A DNA stretch of 5,335 bases from an uncultured Desulfovibrio sp. (GTDB taxonomy: Bacteria; Desulfobacterota; Desulfovibrionia; Desulfovibrionales; Desulfovibrionaceae), in contig URHE01000115.1 of the NCBI GenBank assembly GCA_900547595.1, positions 1-5,335 of the forward strand, given 5' to 3'. The notes under the pieces were generated by a model. That model was given only the letters and a program-made list of their open reading frames with translations, was not told where the DNA came from and made no database searches. A program made the position numbers and the translations under genes. Numbering within the stretch: position 1 is the first letter of the stretch; each line of letters opens with the position of its first letter. Below are positions 1-5,335 of the stretch, one piece after another.

Positions 1-900
1 GACGGCCACGGCGCGGAGATCGGCGCCCACCTCCACCACTGGAACACGCCGCCCCTGACCCCGGAAGCCGCCGCCGCGCCCGGCGGCATGCTCGGCCGGG
101 TGCCCGCCGCCGCCGTGCCGGACGCCTGCATGGCCGCCAAGCTGGCAACGCTCTTCCGCGCGGGCGCCGATTTTCAGGGGGCGCCGCTCACCTCCTTCCG
201 CATGGGCCGCTGGGACCTGCATGCGCCGCTCTGGCCCCTGCTGGAGGAACAGGGCGTGCGCTGCGATGCCTCGGTGCGCCCGCTCCACTGCGGAAAACCC
301 GCGTCCGCCAACGCCGATCCCGACCATTTCGACGCGCCCGCCGATCCCTACTGGGTGGGCGAAGGGACCGCACGCCTGCTGGAACTGCCGCTGACCGTGA
401 CCCCGCTCTTCCCCTGGCTGCCCCGCCTTGCGCGCGCGCTTCCCGGCGGGGCCGGGGGCGCCCTGCGCGCGAGCCTGCGCCACTGGGGCGCGCTGGCGCT
501 TTTGCCCGTCCAGCATCCGCTCCCGCTCCTGCGGCTCACCACCCTGCTCCATGCCGCGCGCGGCGGGCGCGTCCTTTCCCTGACGTGGCATTCTTCCGAA
601 CTCTTTCCGGGCGGCGCGCCGCATATGCCGGATGAGGCGTCCGTGCGCCGCTTCATGGAAAAACTGCTCGCCTATCTGGACTGGCTGGACGCGGCATTCG
701 CCGTCCGTTTTCTCACGCTGGAGGAGCTGCGCCGCGCGGCGGAACGCGGCGACTTCCGGCCCGGTGGCGCCCCCTCCGGCAGCGGCGACTGGACAAGGCC
801 GCCAAAAACGGTAGAAAGGAAAGGCATGGACAGCCGGATGCCATCTACGGACACTTCCGCGCGCCCCTGGAAACATCCCTCCCCGGAGGCCCGCTCATGA
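1..900 (+). CDS. Polysaccharide deacetylase-like protein (WalW-like), 3' part
   Basis: This gene enters the window already open in frame 1, so its start and N-terminal catalytic Asp motif lie upstream; 299 codons plus TGA are visible. Near the visible start is a GAEIGAHLHHWNTPP stretch (visible residues 4-18), which resembles the metal-binding His motif of NodB/WalW-type carbohydrate esterases. It is followed by SFRMGRW (65-71), DASVRP (89-94) and a LTWHSSEL stretch (194-201), in the order usual for this family. Such enzymes remove N- or O-acetyl groups from glycans, typically at the envelope. No signal peptide can be judged because the N-terminus is missing. The last ~48 residues, after GDFRP, are polar, Pro/Ser-rich and do not look like the conserved fold. 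The gene overlaps the next by 4 bases (ATGA), which points to an exopolysaccharide operon. The family call is from motifs only; activity and substrate are inferred. Confidence 0.78.
   Translation, partial: DGHGAEIGAHLHHWNTPPLTPEAAAAPGGMLGRVPAAAVPDACMAAKLATLFRAGADFQGAPLTSFRMGRWDLHAPLWPLLEEQGVRCDASVRPLHCGKPASANADPDHFDAPADPYWVGEGTARLLELPLTVTPLFPWLPRLARALPGGAGGALRASLRHWGALALLPVQHPLPLLRLTTLLHAARGGRVLSLTWHSSELFPGGAPHMPDEASVRRFMEKLLAYLDWLDAAFAVRFLTLEELRRAAERGDFRPGGAPSGSGDWTRPPKTVERKGMDSRMPSTDTSARPWKHPSPEARS
815..828 (+). promoter_or_regulatory. Internal Shine-Dalgarno-like site and ATG in the deacetylase tail
   Basis: AAAGGA at 815-820 lies 5 bases before an ATG at 826, in a locally A-rich patch unlike the surrounding GC-rich coding DNA. 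The ATG is in the deacetylase frame and would give only a 24-residue peptide ending at the same TGA (898-900). It could be a vestigial intergenic signal now read through, a small leader that helps couple the glycosyltransferase, or chance. I do not call a separate gene. Confidence 0.25.
885..889 (+). promoter_or_regulatory. Ribosome binding site of the glycosyltransferase gene
   Basis: GGAGG at 885-889 ends 7 bases before the ATG at 897. It lies inside the end of the deacetylase gene and supports 897 as the true start. The ATGA overlap at 897-900 suggests termination-reinitiation coupling. Confidence 0.75.
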
Positions 901-2273
901 ACCTCCCCCCGCGCGGGCACCCGCACGCCGGCGGCGCGCCGTCCGCCGCCTCCCTGCCGCCGCTTCCGGCGGGCCTGCCCCATGTGGCCTATGTGGTGCT
1001 CTGGTATCCGCTCTTCACCCAGCCCTTCATTTTCCGCGAAGTGGAAGCCCTGCGGCAGCGCCTGCCCCTGACCGTCTATACGCTCTATGGCCGCAATCTG
1101 CGCCACTGCTCGGATGAAATGCGCGCAATGGGCAGCCATGCGCGCGTCTATGGCATGCGGGCCGCGCCCCGCTTCTGCCTTGAGATACTGCGGCAGCTCT
1201 GCACCCATCCCGTGCGGCTCTGGCGCCTGTTCCGCCGCAGTTGCTGCCGCCGCTGGCAGAGCTGGGAGATCCTCGGGGAAAACCTCTGGGCCTTCTGCGC
1301 GGGCGTTTCCCTGGCGCGCCGCTTCCGCGAGGACGGCATGGACATGGTCTACGCCCCATGGCCGCGCGGCGCCGCCACAGCCGCCTGGGTCGCCGCCACC
1401 CTGGCGGGCCTGCCCTTTGCCACGGCCGCGCGCGGCGACAATCTGGAGCCCGCCGACCCGGACCTTGCCGACAAGTTCGCCGCCGCCGTTCTGGTGCGGG
1501 CCAACAACGCGGCCGACCAGGCCCGCATCGAGACCTTTGGCCGGGGCGAAGCCGGCGGCAAGACCGTGCTCGTCTACAACGGGCTGACCCTGCCCGCGCC
1601 CGGTCAGGACGTGACGGACGGAGCGGCGCGCTTTGTGCCCGGCCCCCTGCGTCTGCTGGCCGTGGGCCGCTTTGACGTGACCAAGGGCTTTGACGTGCTG
1701 TTGCGCGCCTGCGCCCTGCTCAAGCAGCGCGGGCTCGACTTCCGGCTCACGCTTGCCGGGGGCGGCGGGAAGGTCATGGGCCTGGGCGGCATGGAAGACC
1801 AGTTGCGCCATCTGCGCGCGGAGCTCGGCCTCACGCAGGATGTGGACATGCCGGGCCTGATCTCGCATAACGAACTGCCCGCCCTGCTGGCCGAACACGA
1901 CATCTTTCTCGCGCCCTGCGTGGTGCATGCCTCCGGGCGGCGCGACGGCATCCCCAACACCGTCATCGAGGCCATGGCCTACGGCCTGCCCGTGGTGGGG
2001 ACCACGGTCAACGCCCTGCCCGAAGTGGTGCGCCATGGCGAGACCGGCCTTGCGGTGGCGCCGGGCGACGCCGAGGCCCTGGCCGAAGCCGTGCTGCGTC
2101 TGGCCGCCGACCCCGCAGCGGCGCGCCACATGGGTCAGGCGGGCGCGCGGCTGGCAAAGGAAATGTTTGACGCCGACGCCAACGCGGACCGCCTGGGGGC
2201 CTTCCTCACGGACGGGCGTGCCCGCTGGCGCGCCGGACATCCGCGCCGGAGAACGGACCCATGTGCGGCATAG
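897..2273 (+). CDS. Glycosyltransferase, GT4 type (GT-B fold)
   Basis: This 458-residue protein should transfer a sugar from a nucleotide-sugar donor to a growing glycan at the cytoplasmic face of the inner membrane. After a Pro-rich start, an N-terminal acceptor-side domain begins near residue 28 (HVAYVVLWYP, then TQPFIFREVEAL at 41-52). The C-terminal donor-binding domain starts near 250 with LRLLAVGRFDVTKGFDVLL (251-269), where the basic residue of the G-R-x-x-x-x-K-G pattern is visible. The GT4 signature follows as RDGIPNTVIEAMAYGLPVVGT (349-369) and LPEVV (374-378). The usual E-x7-E pair reads D350...E358, a conservative change at the first acid. A basic Trp/Cys-rich stretch at 110-123 (RLFRRSCCRRWQSW) could touch the membrane. 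A Gly-rich loop at 288-299 is longer than usual. No transmembrane helix is obvious. Start 897 is supported by GGAGG at 885-889. The 3' end overlaps the amidotransferase gene. The family is secure; donor, acceptor and linkage are unknown. Confidence 0.9.
   Translation: MNLPPRGHPHAGGAPSAASLPPLPAGLPHVAYVVLWYPLFTQPFIFREVEALRQRLPLTVYTLYGRNLRHCSDEMRAMGSHARVYGMRAAPRFCLEILRQLCTHPVRLWRLFRRSCCRRWQSWEILGENLWAFCAGVSLARRFREDGMDMVYAPWPRGAATAAWVAATLAGLPFATAARGDNLEPADPDLADKFAAAVLVRANNAADQARIETFGRGEAGGKTVLVYNGLTLPAPGQDVTDGAARFVPGPLRLLAVGRFDVTKGFDVLLRACALLKQRGLDFRLTLAGGGGKVMGLGGMEDQLRHLRAELGLTQDVDMPGLISHNELPALLAEHDIFLAPCVVHASGRRDGIPNTVIEAMAYGLPVVGTTVNALPEVVRHGETGLAVAPGDAEALAEAVLRLAADPAAARHMGQAGARLAKEMFDADANADRLGAFLTDGRARWRAGHPRRRTDPCAA
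2248..2252 (+). promoter_or_regulatory. Ribosome binding site of the asnB-type gene
   Basis: GGAGA at 2248-2252 lies 8 bases before the ATG at 2261, inside the end of the glycosyltransferase gene. The start is also fixed by biochemistry: the catalytic Cys must be residue 2, exposed when Met is removed. Confidence 0.65.
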
Positions 2274-4261
2274 CCGGCATCCTGCGCCTGGACGGCGGCC
2301 CGCTCCCCCCCGGCGCCGGACGCGCCGTCAGGGCCATGACCGACCGCATGGCCTGCCGGGGGCCGGACGGCGAGGGCTTCTGGCGCCAGGGCCCGGTGGC
2401 TCTGGGCCACCGGCGGCTCTCCATCATCGACCTCGCGGGCGGCAGCCAGCCCATGGTCAGCGCGGACGGCAAGCTCTGCGTGGTGCATAACGGCGAAATC
2501 TACAATTTCCGGGAGCTGCGGCGCGAGCTGGCCGCCCGGGGCGTCACGTTCCGCACGGAATCGGACACGGAACTTGTGCTCGCGGCCTATGCCGCCTGGG
2601 GCGAGGACTGTCTGGAGCGTTTTGAGGGCATGTTCGCCTTTGCCCTCTGGGACGGCCCGCGCCGCCGCCTCTTCTGCGCCCGCGACCGCTTCGGCAAGAA
2701 GCCCTTTTTCTATACCCTGCAGAACGGCGTCTTCTGCTTCGCCTCCGAGCTTTCCGCCCTGACGCTGCTGGGGCGCCCGGAACCGGCGGACGCGCCAGCG
2801 CCGGACGGGGGGGAGGGCGCGTGGCCGGACTTCCTGCCACTGGGCTTCCATCTCGACGCCACGGCCCTCATGCGCTATCTGGCCTATGAATATGTGCCCA
2901 CGCCGCAGACCATGTACCGCGAGGTCCACAGCCTGGAGCCCGCGCATTTCCTGCTGCTGGAGACGGAGGGCGCGGCGGGGGCGCGGCCCGCGCGCTACTG
3001 GGACCTGCCCATGCCCGAGGCCGCGGCGCCCGGAGACGAGACCGAACTCTGCCTCGAGCTGGAACGGCTGCTGGCAAACGCCGTGCGCCGCCGCCTGGTG
3101 AGCGATGTGCCCCTGGGCGTTTTTCTTTCCGGCGGCATCGATTCCTCCATCGTGGCCGGGCTCATGGCCCGCGAATCCTCTTCGCCGGTCATGAGTTTTT
3201 CCATCGGTTTCGAGGAGGCGAGCTACGACGAATCGCGCTATGCGCGCCTCGCGGCCTCGGCCTTCGGCACGGATCACCATGAACGCATCCTTTCGGCGGC
3301 GGAATGCGCGGAGGAACTTCCCGGCATCGTGAGCCGGATGGACGTGCCCATGGCCGACGCCTCCTGCGCGCCCACATGGCTGCTCTCCGGCGTGGCGCGC
3401 GAGCGCGTGACCGTGGCCCTGGGCGGCGATGGCGCGGACGAGCTGTGGGCGGGCTACGAACACTACATCGGCTACCGGCTCGCCCAACGCTACAATGCCC
3501 TGCCCGGCTGGCTGCGGCGGGGCGTCATCGAGCCGCTGGTCCGCCGGCTGCCGGCGTCCGCGGGCTACATCAATCCGCGTCTGGCGTGCGAGACCTTTCT
3601 GCGGGGGGCCGCCGCGCCGGACTGGCTGCGCGTCCAGACCCTGCTCACCGCTCTCGGGCCCGAACTTCAGGGCAAGATACTGGACCCGGGCTGGCTGGGC
3701 CGCCATGGCGGCAACGACGCCCTGCTGCCGGAAGCGCTGTTCGCGCCCACCCGCAGCCAGTATGAGCACTGGCTGCCCCGGGACGCGGCAACGCCGCTGG
3801 CCCGCGCCTTTCACGTCTATGTGCGCCAGTTCATGCTGGACGACATTCTCGTCAAGGTGGACCGCTGCTCCATGCTCCATTCGCTGGAAGTGCGCGCCCC
3901 GTTTCTGGACAGGGATGTGGCCGAATTCGCGGCGCGCCTGCCCGTGAGCCTGCGCCTGCGCGGCTTCAGACGCAAATATCTGCTCAAAAAGGCCTTTGCC
4001 GGGCTGTTGCCGCCCGAGATACTGCACCGCAACAAGCGCGGCTTCCAGATTCCCGTGGCGGAATGGCTCAGGGGCACGCTGCGGCCGCTCATGGATGACC
4101 TGCTCGGCGAGCGGGCGCTGGCGGCCCAGGGCCTGTTCGCCCCGGCGGCCGTGCGCGCCCTTGTGGACGCCCACTGCTCGGGCCGCGCGGACCTGCGCAA
4201 GCCCCTGTGGACGCTCATGGTGCTCCAGCTCTGGCTCCGCGCCAATCCGGCGGATTTCTGA
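2261..4261 (+). CDS. asnB: Asparagine synthase (glutamine-hydrolysing) family amidotransferase
   Basis: This 666-residue enzyme should hydrolyse glutamine and pass the ammonia to an ATP-activated carboxylate: aspartate in true asparagine synthetase, possibly a sugar acid here. The class II glutaminase domain starts MCGIAGI with nucleophile Cys2. It shows RGPDGEG (33-39), RRLSIIDL (51-58), HNGEIYN (76-82) and ESDTE (100-104), all expected glutamine-site elements. The synthetase domain has the ATP pyrophosphatase loop SGGIDSS (290-296), GGDGADELWAGY (388-399), VDRCSMLHSLEVRAPFLD (533-550), KYLLKKAF (572-579) and NKRGFQIPVAEWLRG (591-605). No catalytic residue appears to be missing. It is longer than the 554-residue E. 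coli AsnB, partly through a Pro/Gly-rich insert at about 171-198. It is cytosolic, with no signal or membrane segment. It overlaps the glycosyltransferase gene by 13 bases and ends the operon. AsnB homologues in such loci, including the exosortase-associated amidotransferases, are thought to act on the glycan; that role is inferred here. Confidence 0.93.
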   Translation: MCGIAGILRLDGGPLPPGAGRAVRAMTDRMACRGPDGEGFWRQGPVALGHRRLSIIDLAGGSQPMVSADGKLCVVHNGEIYNFRELRRELAARGVTFRTESDTELVLAAYAAWGEDCLERFEGMFAFALWDGPRRRLFCARDRFGKKPFFYTLQNGVFCFASELSALTLLGRPEPADAPAPDGGEGAWPDFLPLGFHLDATALMRYLAYEYVPTPQTMYREVHSLEPAHFLLLETEGAAGARPARYWDLPMPEAAAPGDETELCLELERLLANAVRRRLVSDVPLGVFLSGGIDSSIVAGLMARESSSPVMSFSIGFEEASYDESRYARLAASAFGTDHHERILSAAECAEELPGIVSRMDVPMADASCAPTWLLSGVARERVTVALGGDGADELWAGYEHYIGYRLAQRYNALPGWLRRGVIEPLVRRLPASAGYINPRLACETFLRGAAAPDWLRVQTLLTALGPELQGKILDPGWLGRHGGNDALLPEALFAPTRSQYEHWLPRDAATPLARAFHVYVRQFMLDDILVKVDRCSMLHSLEVRAPFLDRDVAEFAARLPVSLRLRGFRRKYLLKKAFAGLLPPEILHRNKRGFQIPVAEWLRGTLRPLMDDLLGERALAAQGLFAPAAVRALVDAHCSGRADLRKPLWTLMVLQLWLRANPADF

Positions 4262-4266
4262 ATGGA

Positions 4267-4304
4267 CACGCCGCCCGGCGCGTCTTGCCTCCCGGCGCGG
4301 CGTG
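4267..4304 (+). repeat. Inverted repeat just after the asnB-type stop
   Basis: CACGCCGC (4267-4274) is perfectly complementary to GCGGCGTG (4297-4304), giving an 8-bp stem with a 22-base loop. Overlapping it is a 9-base direct repeat, CCCGGCGCG, at 4274-4282 and 4291-4299. It sits 5 bases after the stop codon. No T-run follows, so it is not a classical intrinsic terminator. It could protect the operon mRNA 3' end or slow readthrough into htpX, but such repeats also arise by chance at this GC content. Confidence 0.35.
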
Positions 4305-4312
4305 CCTATATT
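4285..4312 (+). promoter_or_regulatory. Possible sigma70-type promoter for htpX
   Basis: TTGCCT (4285-4290; four of six matches to TTGACA) and TATATT (4307-4312; five of six matches to TATAAT) are separated by 16 bases. The TATATT box is striking in DNA that is almost all G and C. It would start transcription near 4318-4320 and leave a leader of about 100 bases before the htpX ATG. I looked for a heat-shock sigma32 pattern at the same place: CTTG is present at 4284-4287, but no CCCCAT-like -10 box follows. No experimental support is available. Confidence 0.42.
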
Positions 4313-4321
4313 CCCCGGTGG

Positions 4322-4393
4322 CGGTCCGACCGGCATCCGCGCCATGCGGACGCGCCGGCCTTCCGCAGCCACCGGCCCGCGCCCCGGGCGCGG
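4322..4393 (+). other. Structured leader of htpX with three short hairpins
   Basis: Three perfect short stems lie in a row: CGGT 4322-4325 with ACCG 4329-4332, TCCGC 4336-4340 with GCGGA 4346-4350, and CCGCGCC 4377-4383 with GGCGCGG 4387-4393 around a CCG loop. The third is strong (7 GC pairs) and ends 15 bases before the Shine-Dalgarno sequence. None is followed by a T-run. They may shape mRNA stability or htpX translation; the high GC content makes some such stems likely by chance. Confidence 0.3.
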
Positions 4394-4408
4394 CGCCTGA
4401 TACCGCCC

Positions 4409-4416
4409 AAGGAGGT
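4409..4416 (+). promoter_or_regulatory. Strong ribosome binding site that fixes the htpX start
   Basis: AAGGAGGT at 4409-4416 is an almost ideal match to the 16S rRNA 3' end; its GGAGG core ends 5 bases before the ATG at 4421. It decides the start against an in-frame ATG at 4262, which would add 53 Arg/Pro-rich residues that do not belong to the family. Confidence 0.9.
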
Positions 4417-4420
4417 TCGC

Positions 4421-5281
4421 ATGACCAGCCAGCTCAAAACCCTCTTCCTGCTGGCCCTGCTTTCCGGCATCATCATCGTCCTCGGCGGCCTGCTCGGCGG
4501 CCGCGGCGGCGTCATCATCGCCTTTGGCCTCGCCCTGGTGATGAATGTCGGCAGTTACTGGTATTCGGACAAGATCGTGCTTTCCATGTACCGCGCGCGG
4601 GAACTGGCGCCCGAAGAGGCGCCCTACCTGCATGACATCGTGGCCGAGCTCGCCCGCAACGCCGGCGTGCCCAAGCCCCGCGTCTGCGTCATCCCCGAGG
4701 AGGCGCCCAACGCCTTCGCCACCGGACGCGACCCGGAACACGCCGTGGTGGCCGTCACCGAGGGCATCCTGCGCCTGCTCCCGCCCGAGGAGCTGCGCGG
4801 CGTGGTGGCCCACGAAATGGGCCATGTGGTCAACCGGGACATCCTCATCCAGACCGTGGCGGGCGTCATGGCGTCGGCCATCGTGACCCTGGCGAACATT
4901 TTCCAGTTCACGGCCATTTTTGGCGGCGGCCGTGACGGCGAGGGCGGCGGCAACCCCATCGGCGCCCTGGTGCTGGCCCTGCTCGCGCCCCTGGCCGCGG
5001 GGCTCATCCAGATGGCCATCTCCCGCTCGCGCGAGTTTTTGGCCGATGAGACCGGCGCGCGCCTCTGCGGCCAGCCGCTGGCCCTGGCGGGCGCTCTGGC
5101 CAAACTCGGCGCGGCCAGCGGGCGCACGCCCCTGCGCTCCGGCAACCCGAGCACGGCCGAGATGTTCATCGTGGCCCCGCTCTTCGGACGCGACGGCGGC
5201 GTGGCCAGGCTTTTCAGCACGCATCCGCCGCTGGAAGAGCGCATTCGCAGGCTTCAGGCCATGGCGGCATCCCGGCGCTGA
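4421..5281 (+). CDS. htpX: HtpX-type membrane zinc metalloprotease (peptidase M48)
   Basis: This complete 286-residue inner-membrane protease matches the usual HtpX length (E. coli HtpX is 293). The family degrades misfolded or damaged membrane proteins alongside FtsH and is commonly induced by envelope or heat stress. Two hydrophobic segments open the protein (about 6-26 and 29-46), followed by a soluble domain and the zinc-binding HEMGH at 131-135 within VVAHEMGHVVNRD. Two further segments lie at about 142-167 and 178-200, joined by a Gly-rich loop (FGGGRDGEGGGNP, 167-179) typical of HtpX. The probable third zinc ligand is Glu205 in SRSREFLADE. The C-terminal THPPLEERIRRLQAM (268-282) is also characteristic. 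Start 4421 is fixed by AAGGAGGT. The 159-base gap and possible own promoter suggest a transcription unit separate from the polysaccharide operon, although readthrough cannot be excluded because no clear terminator lies between. Confidence 0.95.
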   Translation: MTSQLKTLFLLALLSGIIIVLGGLLGGRGGVIIAFGLALVMNVGSYWYSDKIVLSMYRARELAPEEAPYLHDIVAELARNAGVPKPRVCVIPEEAPNAFATGRDPEHAVVAVTEGILRLLPPEELRGVVAHEMGHVVNRDILIQTVAGVMASAIVTLANIFQFTAIFGGGRDGEGGGNPIGALVLALLAPLAAGLIQMAISRSREFLADETGARLCGQPLALAGALAKLGAASGRTPLRSGNPSTAEMFIVAPLFGRDGGVARLFSTHPPLEERIRRLQAMAASRR

Positions 5282-5296
5282 TTGCCGAAACTGCCA

Positions 5297-5314
5297 AAAA
5301 CGGGCAAAACGGGC
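5297..5314 (+). repeat. Tandem 9-base repeat downstream of htpX
   Basis: AAAACGGGC occurs twice head to tail (5297-5305 and 5306-5314), and GCGCAG recurs at 5313-5318 and 5323-5328. The stretch from 5282 to the window end is A-rich compared with the genes and holds no ORF start with a ribosome site. A weak TGCC/GGCA stem (5292-5295 with 5303-5306) overlaps it. Function unknown; it may be a short duplication in non-coding DNA or part of a promoter region for the next gene. Confidence 0.4.
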
Positions 5315-5335
5315 GCAGAACCGCGCAGATAACGG

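Noticed and set aside
826..900. A separate 24-codon gene in the deacetylase tail
   Set aside because: It shares frame and stop with the deacetylase gene, and no homology or conservation can be shown. It is recorded only as an internal start signal.
672..2240. A 522-codon open frame on the minus strand
   Set aside because: It mirrors the glycosyltransferase gene and the end of the deacetylase gene, with low-complexity composition and no motif. It is a shadow frame.
4377..4393. Strong GC hairpin as an intrinsic terminator for the polysaccharide operon
   Set aside because: It has a 7-bp stem but no T-run after it, and lies close to the htpX ribosome site, so leader structure is the better reading.
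4262..4420. An in-frame ATG right after the asnB stop that would extend HtpX by 53 residues
   Set aside because: The extension is Arg/Pro-rich and would precede the normal first membrane segment; the usual HtpX start coincides with the ATG at 4421 and its strong Shine-Dalgarno sequence.
2135..5224. A 1029-codon open frame on the minus strand
   Set aside because: It lies opposite asnB, the intergenic gap and htpX, which have full sets of family motifs. Its translation is rich in Gly, Arg, Ala, Gln and His with no recognisable domain. Long antisense frames are expected at this GC content, because stop codons are rare opposite G/C-ending codons.
5292..5306. Hairpin after htpX as a terminator
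   Set aside because: The stem is only 4 bp and is followed by A and G rather than T on the plus strand. On the minus strand it is preceded and followed by short T runs, but the stem is too weak to call.
1..5335. tRNA, rRNA, CRISPR array, insertion sequence or attachment site
   Set aside because: I saw no regularly spaced repeats, no transposase or integrase motifs, no terminal inverted repeats and no cloverleaf-like segment on either strand.

Overview
The window is very GC-rich (roughly 70% by eye) and carries four plus-strand genes, packed tightly except for one gap. Nothing in it fixes the taxonomy. The base composition, the HtpX-type protease and the style of the polysaccharide enzymes fit a high-GC Gram-negative bacterium, possibly a Desulfovibrio-like proteobacterium. 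That is an impression, not a demonstrated assignment.

Region 1 (1-4261) is the end of a surface-polysaccharide operon. It holds the 3' part of a polysaccharide-deacetylase-like gene (1-900), a GT4-type glycosyltransferase (897-2273) and a class II glutamine amidotransferase/asparagine synthetase family gene (2261-4261). The deacetylase stop and the glycosyltransferase start share an ATGA. The glycosyltransferase and asnB-type genes overlap by 13 bases, so the three cistrons are almost certainly co-transcribed and probably translationally coupled. A deacetylase, a GT4 enzyme and an AsnB-like amidotransferase side by side is a familiar set in exopolysaccharide loci, including those linked to exosortase. 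The likely joint job is to build and modify an extracellular glycan, with the amidotransferase perhaps amidating a sugar acid rather than only making free asparagine.

Region 2 (4262-4420) is a 159-base gap with no convincing gene. It holds an inverted repeat just after the asnB-type stop, a possible sigma70-type promoter whose TATATT box stands out from its surroundings, several short GC hairpins, and a near-perfect Shine-Dalgarno sequence.

Region 3 (4421-5281) encodes a complete 286-residue HtpX-type membrane zinc protease of the M48 family, involved in membrane-protein quality control. It is probably a separate transcription unit, unrelated to the polysaccharide genes. The last 54 bases (5282-5335) are visibly richer in A and contain a short tandem repeat but no gene and no clear terminator.

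I found no RNA gene, mobile element or CRISPR array, and no clearly new system. The points most worth a second look are the role of the amidotransferase, its family-atypical insert, the structured htpX leader, and the odd C-terminal tail of the deacetylase.
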